NCBI GenBank assembly: GCA_027858455.1
Contig: JAQICQ010000147.1
Location: 1-23,673 of the forward strand
Direction: 5' to 3'
DNA from: Elusimicrobiota bacterium
GTDB lineage: Bacteria; CG03; SLGR01; JAGXOG01
Length of the DNA stretch: 23,673 nucleotides
The notes under the pieces were generated by a model. The model saw only the letters and a program-made list of their open reading frames with translations. It was not told the origin of the DNA and did not search any database. A program made the position numbers and the translations under genes. Every line of letters starts with the position of its first letter. Within the stretch, counting starts at the first letter, position 1. Shown in pieces: positions 1 to 6,155 of the stretch.

Positions 1-254
1 AATATGCTGATTAATTAAAGTTAAACCAAGGAAGGGAAGAGTCGGCGAGCAGAAAGAAAATATGATAAGTAAAATCACTGAAATCGGAGCATCCGCTGTC
101 GGCTGTCCAACCGAAGACATTATTTGTAAATATGATATATGATAATGATAATTTGTAAATGAGTGCCGGAAGCCTAAAAGTATAATAACACTGCGGTTGA
201 TAATAACTAGTATTTTATTAAAAAGAGAGAAGCCGGTGATTTTTAAAACTCAAT
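1..254. other. No gene recognised upstream of the rex promoter
   Basis: I see no convincing gene in this stretch. It is AT-rich. A 26-codon open frame starts at the ATG at 62, but it has no clear ribosome-binding site and resembles no family I know. The ten-base word ATTTGTAAAT occurs at 122-131 and again at 151-160, too short to call a repeat element. This is probably the leader or intergenic region between a gene to the left of the window and rex. Confidence 0.5.
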
Positions 255-282
255 TTGACAAACACAAAAAAATATATTAAAT
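255..282 (+). promoter_or_regulatory. Sigma70-type promoter of the rex-hydrogenase operon
   Basis: A perfect -35 hexamer TTGACA lies at 255-260. The best -10 candidate is TTAAAT at 277-282 with a 16-base spacer, inside a run of TA-rich sequence, so the exact -10 is uncertain. Transcription would start near 289, just before the Rex palindrome at 301-318. That geometry would let bound Rex block early elongation or promoter clearance. No comparably strong promoter was noticed until after hypE, which suggests this one drives most or all of the operon. Confidence 0.6.
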
Positions 283-300
283 ATATATAAAGAAAGCATA

Positions 301-318
301 TTGTGAAATATTTCACAA
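301..318. promoter_or_regulatory. Rex operator (perfect palindrome)
   Basis: TTGTGAAATATTTCACAA is a perfect 18-base inverted repeat. It matches the known Rex-box pattern TTGTGA-N6-TCACAA, including the AT-rich centre. It sits between the promoter and the rex start codon, 21 bases before the ATG. Rex normally binds when NADH/NAD+ is low and releases when NADH rises, so this site predicts autoregulation of rex and NADH-induced expression of the hydrogenase genes downstream. I noticed no second Rex box in the window. Confidence 0.9.
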
Positions 319-339
319 GCCAAAAATTTACAGGGATTT

Positions 340-966
340 ATGTTAAACAAAGCAACGGTTGAACGGTTAATTATTTATAACAGGGTAATAAAGGAATTAA
401 AAGCCCAAGGTGAAAAGTGGGTAACTTCTACTGATATTGCCCGGGCTCTTTCAAAAACACCGTCGCAGGTAAGAAGGGATATTTCTTCTCTCGGCCGTAA
501 AGGCAAGCGAGGGGTCGGATATAATATAAAGAAACTCATTAATGATTTAGACAGTGTTTTGGGACTTAACGATGAGCATTGCGTGGCTTTAATAGGAGCG
601 GGAAATTTAGGGCGCGCTCTCATAGGATATCCGGGTTTTAAGAGGGAAGGGTTTATATGCCGGCTTATTATAGATAACGATCCGGAGAAGATAGGCTCAA
701 AAATTTCCGGGATAAAAGTTGAATCTTCTGAAGGACTGGCAAAAAAAGTTGCCCGGAAAAAAATAGCTATAGCAGTAATTACTGTCCCGGCGGAAGCTGC
801 CCAGAAAGTTGTTGACAGTGCAGTTGCCGGAGGGATAAAAGAATTATTAAATTTTGCGCCGGTTAAAATTTATGTTCCGGAAGGTGTAAATATAAGGTAT
901 GTAGATTTAGCTCTTGAAATGGAAAATTTAGCATACTCGTTAAACTACAGAAAAAAGAATAAATGA
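340..966 (+). CDS. rex: Redox-sensing transcriptional repressor Rex
   Basis: Rex senses the cytoplasmic NADH/NAD+ ratio and represses fermentation and hydrogen genes when NADH is low. The 208-residue product has the family's usual length. A winged-helix domain covers about residues 5-75, with the recognition region SQVRRDISSLGRKGKRGVGY at 42-61. A Rossmann NAD(H)-binding domain starts near residue 80 with GAGNLG at 86-91. The C-terminal helix (about 187-205, ending near LALEMENLAYSLNY) is the domain-swap helix of Rex dimers. A perfect Rex box lies just upstream, so the gene is probably autoregulated. Its stop overlaps the start of hydB in ATGA, which implies translational coupling and makes it the first gene of the hydrogenase operon. 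The start ATG has only a weak, close AGGGA upstream. Confidence 0.95.
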   Translation: MLNKATVERLIIYNRVIKELKAQGEKWVTSTDIARALSKTPSQVRRDISSLGRKGKRGVGYNIKKLINDLDSVLGLNDEHCVALIGAGNLGRALIGYPGFKREGFICRLIIDNDPEKIGSKISGIKVESSEGLAKKVARKKIAIAVITVPAEAAQKVVDSAVAGGIKELLNFAPVKIYVPEGVNIRYVDLALEMENLAYSLNYRKKNK

Positions 967-1949
967 TATATAAGGCAGAAAAAGAAAATATAGCAGAACA
1001 TTTAGATATATGGTCTAATTCGTATAAACTATATGTTCCGTCGGAGACGGGCGAACTTGTTTTATATGAAACAAAACAAGAAATAAACTGGCAGCAGGTT
1101 CCTGTTTGGGGAGGAATAAAAGAATTTGTTTTTCCGGGAAGAAACCGGGTAGTCGGCAATGATGAGAATAAGAAAACAAAACCGGTTATGCTTGTCGGGG
1201 TCAGAGGATGCGACCTCCGTGCACTTGTCGAGGTTTTTGATAAAATATTTCTCGAACAGGAGCCGGCCGACACCGTCTATAAAAAATTACGGGAAAATTT
1301 AACTCTTGTATCGGTAGATTGCAGGGAGCCTGCCGAAACTTGTTTCTGTACTGCTGTCGGTGGAAATCCTTACGGCGAAAAAGGGTTTGATTTGAATATC
1401 TCATTTTTAAATGACGAAGTTCTTATGGAAACCGCTTCCGGTAAAGGAGAGAAGCTTTTTGAAAACATAAAACTTCCGAAAGCATCTAAAGAAGATATTA
1501 AAAAACGAGATGACATAAGAGATACATCCGAGCGGGCAGTTAAAATAAATTTTAAAAGAGATTACAAAAAAGATAATTTCAGAGAAAAGATAGAGAACAA
1601 CAACGATAAAAAATACTGGGAAGAAAAAGCAGAGGATTGTATGATATGCGGAGGATGCAATTTTGCCTGCCCTACTTGTTACTGCAATCTTTTAGACGAA
1701 GTATCAGATAGTAAAGAAATTAAGAAAGTACTCCAGTGGGATTCCTGTCAGCTTAAAGGCTACGCGAGAGTAGGTGGCGGGGCAAATCCCAGACCTGATT
1801 TATGGGAGAGATTCAGGCAGAGATATCTCTGTAAGTTCAGGATAATGGATGAGGAATTTTCTGTCCCCGGATGTACCGGGTGCGGCAGATGTATATCTGT
1901 CTGTCCTGCTGATATCGATATAAGGGAAACAATAGAAGGGTTGCTGTGA
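963..1949 (+). CDS. hydB: Hydrogenase beta subunit, 4Fe-4S protein (HydB/AsrA family)
   Basis: This 328-residue protein resembles the beta subunit of soluble group 3b (sulf)hydrogenases and anaerobic sulfite reductase subunit A. It should carry electrons between the flavin subunit encoded next and the hydrogenase. The N-terminal half holds the family segment VGVRGCDLRALVEVFD (about 79-94) and the cysteines of SVDCREPAETCFC. Two iron-sulfur motifs follow: C226-x2-C229-x2-C232-x3-C236P, with extra C239 and C241, and C304-x2-C307-x2-C310-x3-C314P near the C-terminus. A Lys/Asp-rich, probably flexible linker lies at about 160-220. It starts in ATGA overlap with rex and is followed 16 bases later by hydG, the usual HydB-HydG pairing. 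The unusual point is that a group 4 membrane hydrogenase follows, not the HydDA core. Symbol assigned by family resemblance. Confidence 0.85.
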   Translation: MIYKAEKENIAEHLDIWSNSYKLYVPSETGELVLYETKQEINWQQVPVWGGIKEFVFPGRNRVVGNDENKKTKPVMLVGVRGCDLRALVEVFDKIFLEQEPADTVYKKLRENLTLVSVDCREPAETCFCTAVGGNPYGEKGFDLNISFLNDEVLMETASGKGEKLFENIKLPKASKEDIKKRDDIRDTSERAVKINFKRDYKKDNFREKIENNNDKKYWEEKAEDCMICGGCNFACPTCYCNLLDEVSDSKEIKKVLQWDSCQLKGYARVGGGANPRPDLWERFRQRYLCKFRIMDEEFSVPGCTGCGRCISVCPADIDIRETIEGLL

Positions 1950-1965
1950 AGCGCAAAGAAAATAA

Positions 1966-2790
1966 ATGAGTGCCGAGAAATTAAAAAATCCTTATAATCC
2001 CATAAAAGCAACAATTGTTAATATAATTGTTAATGCGCCTGATATAAAGACATTTAAGCTTGAGCTTGAAGAACCTATTGAATTTGCCACAGGCCAGTTT
2101 ATACAGCTCACAGTTCCGGGAATAGGGGAAGCTCCTTTCACCCCGTCTTCAAAACCCGGCAGGGGAAAAAATATAGATATAACTATAATGAAAGTAGGGG
2201 TAGCCACCGGAGTTCTTCATAAAATGAAAGCCGGGGCAAAAGTAGCCATTCGCGGGCCTTACGGAAACGGATTCCCTCTTGATAAAATAAGGGACAGGGA
2301 GCTTCTGATAATAGGCGGAGGAGTGGGGTTGGCGCCGCTGAGAACTTTGATTTACGAGGTTATGGAAAATAAAGAAAGGTATCCGAGGCCGCTCCTGCTT
2401 TACGGGTGTAAAACTCCCGAAGGGATATTATATAAGGATAGTTTTTCGGACTGGGAAGAGGATTTTGAGATTCACCGGACGGTTGATAATCCCAATGAGG
2501 AGTGGCAAGAATGTAAGGGTGTGGTCACCACTCTTTTTGATAAAATTAAAGTTGATACAGATGAGTGCGCGGCGGTAATCGTAGGCCCCCCCGTTATGAT
2601 GAAATTTGCCGCCCTGGAGCTGGAAAACATGGGGATTTCTCCGGAAAGAATAATAGTTTCTATGGAGAAGAACATGACCTGCGGCTTCGGGAAATGCCGC
2701 CACTGCCTGCTGGGGGATTATTATGTCTGCAAAGACGGCCCGGTATTTACATATAAACAGGTAAAAGGAATACCCGGTGCCTGGGATTAA
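1966..2790 (+). CDS. hydG: Hydrogenase gamma subunit, FAD/NAD(P)-binding diaphorase (HydG family)
   Basis: A ferredoxin-NADP reductase-like subunit of 274 residues, related to HydG of group 3b hydrogenases, AsrB and PyrK. It should exchange electrons between NAD(P)H and the iron-sulfur chain. The N-terminal beta-barrel FAD domain includes the GEAPFTPSS region (54-62). The nucleotide-binding domain begins with ELLIIGGGVGLAPLRTLIYE (112-131), and GPYGNGFP at 97-104 is the usual loop before it. The C-terminal [2Fe-2S] motif is C239-x4-C244-x2-C247-x7-C255. It lies between hydB and a small polyferredoxin gene, three bases before the latter. Whether NADH or NADPH is used cannot be read with certainty; Rex control makes NADH plausible. 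This hydG is unrelated to the [FeFe]-hydrogenase maturase of the same name. Confidence 0.87.
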   Translation: MSAEKLKNPYNPIKATIVNIIVNAPDIKTFKLELEEPIEFATGQFIQLTVPGIGEAPFTPSSKPGRGKNIDITIMKVGVATGVLHKMKAGAKVAIRGPYGNGFPLDKIRDRELLIIGGGVGLAPLRTLIYEVMENKERYPRPLLLYGCKTPEGILYKDSFSDWEEDFEIHRTVDNPNEEWQECKGVVTTLFDKIKVDTDECAAVIVGPPVMMKFAALELENMGISPERIIVSMEKNMTCGFGKCRHCLLGDYYVCKDGPVFTYKQVKGIPGAWD

Positions 2791-2793
2791 AAG

Positions 2794-3198
2794 ATGTATA
2801 TAATAGATATAGATAAATGTTATCAGTGTAAAAAATGCGCGGATGTCGCGCCCGGACTTTTTACTCTCATAGAAGAGGGTATAAGAGAAATTGTCTGCAG
2901 AAAGTGCCGGAAACCGAACTGCGTGGAGGCATGCCCAGAAGACGCGCTTGAAACAGTTGACGGAAAATTAAAAAGATATACTATGAAATGCGTATCCTGT
3001 AAACAGTGTTCATATGCTTGTCCGGTAGGAGCAAATCCGTCTATGGTATTAAATTACAGGACATTTCCTTCTCATATAAATATAGAGAAGGTAATAAAAA
3101 TATGCAGAAAAAATGCTGTTTCAAAGGAAGAAAAAATTCCGGAAGACGCGGTAAAGATAAATGAAATTTATGCTGTAAGGGCAGCTGAATGGAAATGA
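2794..3198 (+). CDS. Polyferredoxin-type 4Fe-4S electron carrier (HycB/CooF-like)
   Basis: A 134-residue iron-sulfur protein of the HycB/HydN/CooF kind, likely passing electrons between HydBG and the membrane hydrogenase. Cysteine groups are C9-x2-C12-x2-C15-x3-A19P, C35-x2-C38-x4-C43-x3-C47P, and C66-x2-C69-x2-C72-x3-C76P, plus a lone C108. The first group lacks its usual fourth cysteine (Ala19), so one cluster may be [3Fe-4S], use another ligand, or be lost. The gene follows hydG by three bases and its end overlaps the start of the NuoH-like gene, so it belongs to the complex. Its place between diaphorase and membrane module suggests a bridge; that role is inferred. Confidence 0.8.
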   Translation: MYIIDIDKCYQCKKCADVAPGLFTLIEEGIREIVCRKCRKPNCVEACPEDALETVDGKLKRYTMKCVSCKQCSYACPVGANPSMVLNYRTFPSHINIEKVIKICRKNAVSKEEKIPEDAVKINEIYAVRAAEWK

Positions 3199-4100
3199 TA
3201 TTTTTTGATTACATAATTTTCCCGGGGATACTCTTTACTCTTGCCGCGGCAATGGCTGTATCCTGGATAGACAGGAAGGTTACAGCTCTTTTGCAGTGGA
3301 GAGTAGGTCCGCCGGTTTTACAGCCGTTTTACGATTTTTGGAAACTCTTTAAAAAAGAGACGGTCATCCCGAAGGGCGGAAGCGTAATGGTTTTTTTGCT
3401 TTCTCCGGCAGTAAGTTTTTCGGCGCTTATTTTAGTATCTGTAATACTCCTTAAGACCACTCTGACATCCATGGCTTATATCGGAGATATTTTTGTAGTT
3501 ATCTATCTGCTTTTAATTCCCTCGATTGCGGTTATAATGAGCGGAGCCGCATCATCAAATCCGCTGGCTTCTCTGGGCGCTTCAAGAGAAATGAAGATGG
3601 TTCTTTCTTATGAACTTCCTTTTATCCTGGCGGTATGCGTGGTTTTAATAAAGACCGGCGGAATAACAGATCTTGCGGGAATTGTCGCATATCAGAATGT
3701 CCACGGCGCTTTTATCGGATCTCTTTCGGGTTTCCTGGCTTTTGCGGTTACAGTAGTTTGTTTTCAGTCAAAGATGGCTCAGGTGCCTTTTGATATACCC
3801 GAAGCCGAACAGGAGATAATGGGAGGAGCGATGATTGAATATTCCGGCCCTCCTCTGGCTCTTTTTGTGGCCGCCAGGTGGATATTGATGGCTCTTTTAC
3901 CGCTATTAATAACAATGCTTTATTTAGGGGGCATACATTCGGCTTTAGGCATCCTTAAATATGTAGGAGTGGTGGTATTGGTGATTTTAATAAAAAATAC
4001 TAATCCCCGGCTGAGGATTAATCAGACTCTGAGGTTTTTCTGGGGGATTGTTACCGGTGTGGCGGCAGTAAGCATAATACTGGCGTTTTTAGGATTATGA
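3189..4100 (+). CDS. NuoH-like membrane subunit of group 4 hydrogenase (HycD/EchB/MbhM family)
   Basis: This 303-residue, highly hydrophobic protein has about eight predicted membrane helices. It is the complex I subunit 1 homologue that anchors the hydrogenase arm to the membrane and forms the entry of the ion path. Diagnostic segments are DRKVTALLQWRVGPP (28-42) with QPFYDFWKLFKKE just after it, the acidic loop MAQVPFDIPEAEQEIMGG (about 196-213), and the following IEYSGPPLALF. The start overlaps the ferredoxin gene: the ATG at 3189 and an ATG at 3195 (in ATGA overlap with the stop) are both possible. The gene overlaps the small-subunit gene by ATGA. Its position before NuoB-, NuoC- and NuoD-like genes fits a group 4 hydrogenase core. 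Confidence 0.9.
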   Translation: MEMIFFDYIIFPGILFTLAAAMAVSWIDRKVTALLQWRVGPPVLQPFYDFWKLFKKETVIPKGGSVMVFLLSPAVSFSALILVSVILLKTTLTSMAYIGDIFVVIYLLLIPSIAVIMSGAASSNPLASLGASREMKMVLSYELPFILAVCVVLIKTGGITDLAGIVAYQNVHGAFIGSLSGFLAFAVTVVCFQSKMAQVPFDIPEAEQEIMGGAMIEYSGPPLALFVAARWILMALLPLLITMLYLGGIHSALGILKYVGVVVLVILIKNTNPRLRINQTLRFFWGIVTGVAAVSIILAFLGL

Positions 4101-4537
4101 GTAAAGTATTCGCAAAATCCATCTGGGTGTATCATTTTGCGGCGTCGCCGTGTAATAACTGTGATATAGAAATACTTGATACTCTTACGCCTAAATTTGA
4201 TGCTGAAAGATTCGGGGTGAAACTTGTAGGCAGCATCCGTCATGCCGACTGTATGCTTATTACCGGCGCATTAAATTCAAAAGTTCTGCCGAGGTTAAAA
4301 AGGATTTTAAAGCAGGCGCCCGAGCCTTTCTTTGTTATAGCCATAGGAACCTGCGCTCTTGATCTGGGGGTTTTCAGAGGTTCTTATAATGTTGTAGGAC
4401 CTGTTGATAAACATATTAAAGTTGATGTATATGTTCCGGGATGTCCTCCGAAACCCGAAGCAATGCTCGCAGGTGTTGTCAAATTAAAAGAAAAAGTTTT
4501 AGCAGGCGAAAAGAAAAAAGGAGTAAAAAAATTGTGA
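4097..4537 (+). CDS. Group 4 [NiFe]-hydrogenase small subunit (NuoB-like, EchC/MbhJ family)
   Basis: This 146-residue protein carries the [4Fe-4S] cluster next to the NiFe site. The four expected ligands are visible: C19 and C22 in SPCNNCDIE, C86 in GTCALDLG, and C116 in VPGCPPKPE. The spaced CxxC at the first pair is the hydrogenase form, whereas complex I NuoB has adjacent cysteines. There is no Tat signal, as expected for a cytoplasm-facing group 4 enzyme. A short Lys-rich tail (about 132-146) is present. It overlaps the NuoH-like gene by ATGA at its start and the NuoC-like gene at its end. Length and motifs match EchC/MbhJ/HycG-type subunits. Confidence 0.93.
   Translation: MSKVFAKSIWVYHFAASPCNNCDIEILDTLTPKFDAERFGVKLVGSIRHADCMLITGALNSKVLPRLKRILKQAPEPFFVIAIGTCALDLGVFRGSYNVVGPVDKHIKVDVYVPGCPPKPEAMLAGVVKLKEKVLAGEKKKGVKKL
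4517..4523 (+). promoter_or_regulatory. Ribosome-binding site that sets the GTG start of the NuoC-like gene
   Basis: AAAGGAG lies ten bases before a GTG at 4534. The only in-frame ATG upstream (4441) would place about 30 residues inside the small-subunit gene and gives a non-family N-terminus. The Shine-Dalgarno position and the start/stop overlap support the GTG. Confidence 0.6.
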
Positions 4538-4959
4538 AGGAAACTCTTGATATAATTAAAAAGAATTTTGGAAAAAAAATTCTTAATATAAAAGTACACA
4601 ATAAAAAAAGAATTTATATTGAAATATCGCCGGAATATATAAAATCCGCCGTTGAATTTATGTTTAACCGCCTTAAATGCAGGTTTTCCATAGCAACCGG
4701 CACAGACGAGAGAGAGTATATAGAAATACTTTATCATTTTTCTTTTGACCGTAAGGGAATATTTTATACTTTGAGAACAAAGATTGATTCTAAAAAACCT
4801 GAAATAGAGACCATTACCGATATTATTAAAGGGGCGAAATGGATTGAAAGAGAGCTGCATGAACTTATGGGGATTAGTTTTAAGGGAAATGACGATTTAA
4901 GAAATCTTTTACTGTCGCCTGACTATAAGGGCAGAAAGTATCCGTTGAGGAAACAATGA
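4534..4959 (+). CDS. NuoC-like hydrogenase subunit (EchD/MbhK family)
   Basis: A 141-residue homologue of the 30 kDa complex I subunit, which packs against the large subunit in the peripheral arm. The signature AKWIERELHELMGISFKGN lies in the C-terminal half, followed by LRNLLLSPDYKGRKYPLRKQ, where NuoC proteins have their conserved end. I chose the GTG at 4534, which overlaps the stop of the small-subunit gene and has AAAGGAG upstream. With that start the protein begins KETLDIIKKNFGKKI, as in the family. The protein is short and Lys-rich compared with NuoC of respiratory complex I, as usual in Ech/Mbh-type enzymes. It ends in ATGA overlap with the large-subunit gene. Confidence 0.88.
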   Translation: MKETLDIIKKNFGKKILNIKVHNKKRIYIEISPEYIKSAVEFMFNRLKCRFSIATGTDEREYIEILYHFSFDRKGIFYTLRTKIDSKKPEIETITDIIKGAKWIERELHELMGISFKGNDDLRNLLLSPDYKGRKYPLRKQ

Positions 4960-6155
4960 GTAAAGAAAAGAAAAAAGTTACAGAGATACCGATAGGCCCG
5001 TATCATCCACTGCAGGAAGAACCGGAATTTTTCCGTCTTCAGGTAGAAGGGGAAAAAGTCGTAGGCCTGGAGATTGAGCTTGGATATAATCACAGGGGTA
5101 TAGAAAAACTTTCCGAGAGCAAAAGTTTCGACCAGATTCTGTTTCTTGTAGAAAGAATATGCGGTATATGTTCCACGTCGCATCCTTTTGCCTATGTAAA
5201 CGCCGTAGAAGACCTTGCCGGATTTAAAATACCCGAAAAAGCAAAATATATAAGGACTATAGTAGGGGAAATGGAGCGGATACATTCCCATCTTCTCTGG
5301 CTGGGGCTTGCAGGCCATTTTCTCGGATATAATACAGTATGGATGTGGAGCTGGAAATACAGGGAGCCTCTTTTAGAGATATGCGAGAAGGTTTTCGGCA
5401 ACCGTCAGCATTACGCAATGATGAAAATCGGCGGTGTCAGAAGAGATATAGATATTTCTAAAGGAAACCTTATAAAGAAAGGAATGGAAGATCTTTTACC
5501 GAAACTTGATATGCTCCAAAAAGCAGTTGAAGACGATCCTGTAATAAGAGCCCGTCTTAAAATTGCAGGAACTTTACCTAAAAAAGAGGCCAGGGAATAC
5601 TGTGTGGTAGGTCCGACCGCCAGGGCTTCGGGTATCAATATAGACATTAGAAAAGATGACCCTTATGCAGCCTATGATTTGGTTAACTGGGATGTCTCTC
5701 TGCGTAAAGAAGGCGATGTCTATGCCAAAACTATGGTCAGGCTTGAAGAAATGAGACAATCGGCAAAAATCATAAAACAATGTGTAGATAAACTCTCGGG
5801 TTTAAAAGGGGATATAGATATTGATATCAAAGAGATACCCGAAGGGGAAGGCATAGGAAGGCACGAAGCGCCCCGCGGGGAAGTTTTTCACTATGTGAAA
5901 TCTCACGGCGGGAGCGTGCCATACAGGCATAAAGTTAAAGCTCCGTCGTATGCAAATGTTCTTTCTGACGAGTTTGCCGTTATAGGGGGAACTATACCCG
6001 ATGCCGCCCTTACGCTCGCTGCGGTAGATCCCTGCTACTGCTGCACAGAAAGAATGCAGGCGACAGATGAAAAAGGCCGGAAGTATTCACCCAAGGAACT
6101 TATAAAACTTTCACAGGAAAAGACAGAGGAGATAAGAAAGAAACAAGCTAAATGA
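4956..6155 (+). CDS. Group 4 [NiFe]-hydrogenase large (catalytic) subunit (NuoD-like, EchE/MbhL family)
   Basis: The catalytic subunit, 399 residues, reversibly making H2 from protons. Both nickel-iron ligand pairs are present: C69 and C72 in ERICGICSTSH, and C360 and C363 in DPCYCCTER. This separates it from complex I NuoD, which has lost them. The IPIGPYHPLQEEPEFF start and the RGEVFHYV segment also fit group 4. After CTER come 33 residues (MQATDEKGRK onward), very close in position to the C-terminal peptide that HycI removes from HycE, and a HycI-like protease gene is in the same operon. An extra cysteine, C362, sits between the two ligands. It overlaps its neighbours by ATGA on both sides. 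The exact subgroup within group 4 needs a tree. Confidence 0.95.
   Translation: MSKEKKKVTEIPIGPYHPLQEEPEFFRLQVEGEKVVGLEIELGYNHRGIEKLSESKSFDQILFLVERICGICSTSHPFAYVNAVEDLAGFKIPEKAKYIRTIVGEMERIHSHLLWLGLAGHFLGYNTVWMWSWKYREPLLEICEKVFGNRQHYAMMKIGGVRRDIDISKGNLIKKGMEDLLPKLDMLQKAVEDDPVIRARLKIAGTLPKKEAREYCVVGPTARASGINIDIRKDDPYAAYDLVNWDVSLRKEGDVYAKTMVRLEEMRQSAKIIKQCVDKLSGLKGDIDIDIKEIPEGEGIGRHEAPRGEVFHYVKSHGGSVPYRHKVKAPSYANVLSDEFAVIGGTIPDAALTLAAVDPCYCCTERMQATDEKGRKYSPKELIKLSQEKTEEIRKKQAK

Noticed and set aside
62..142. Small 26-codon open frame before the rex promoter
   Set aside because: No ribosome-binding site, no recognisable family, and located in AT-rich leader sequence.
4441..4533. Upstream ATG extension of the NuoC-like gene
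   Set aside because: It would lie within the small-subunit gene and adds Arg/Lys/Ser-rich sequence unlike NuoC; the GTG at 4534 has a Shine-Dalgarno site.
4956..6155. Reading the NuoB/C/D/H-like genes as respiratory complex I
   Set aside because: The NiFe ligand pairs C69/C72 and C360/C363 are present, the small subunit has spaced CxxC, and NuoE/F/G/A/J genes are absent.
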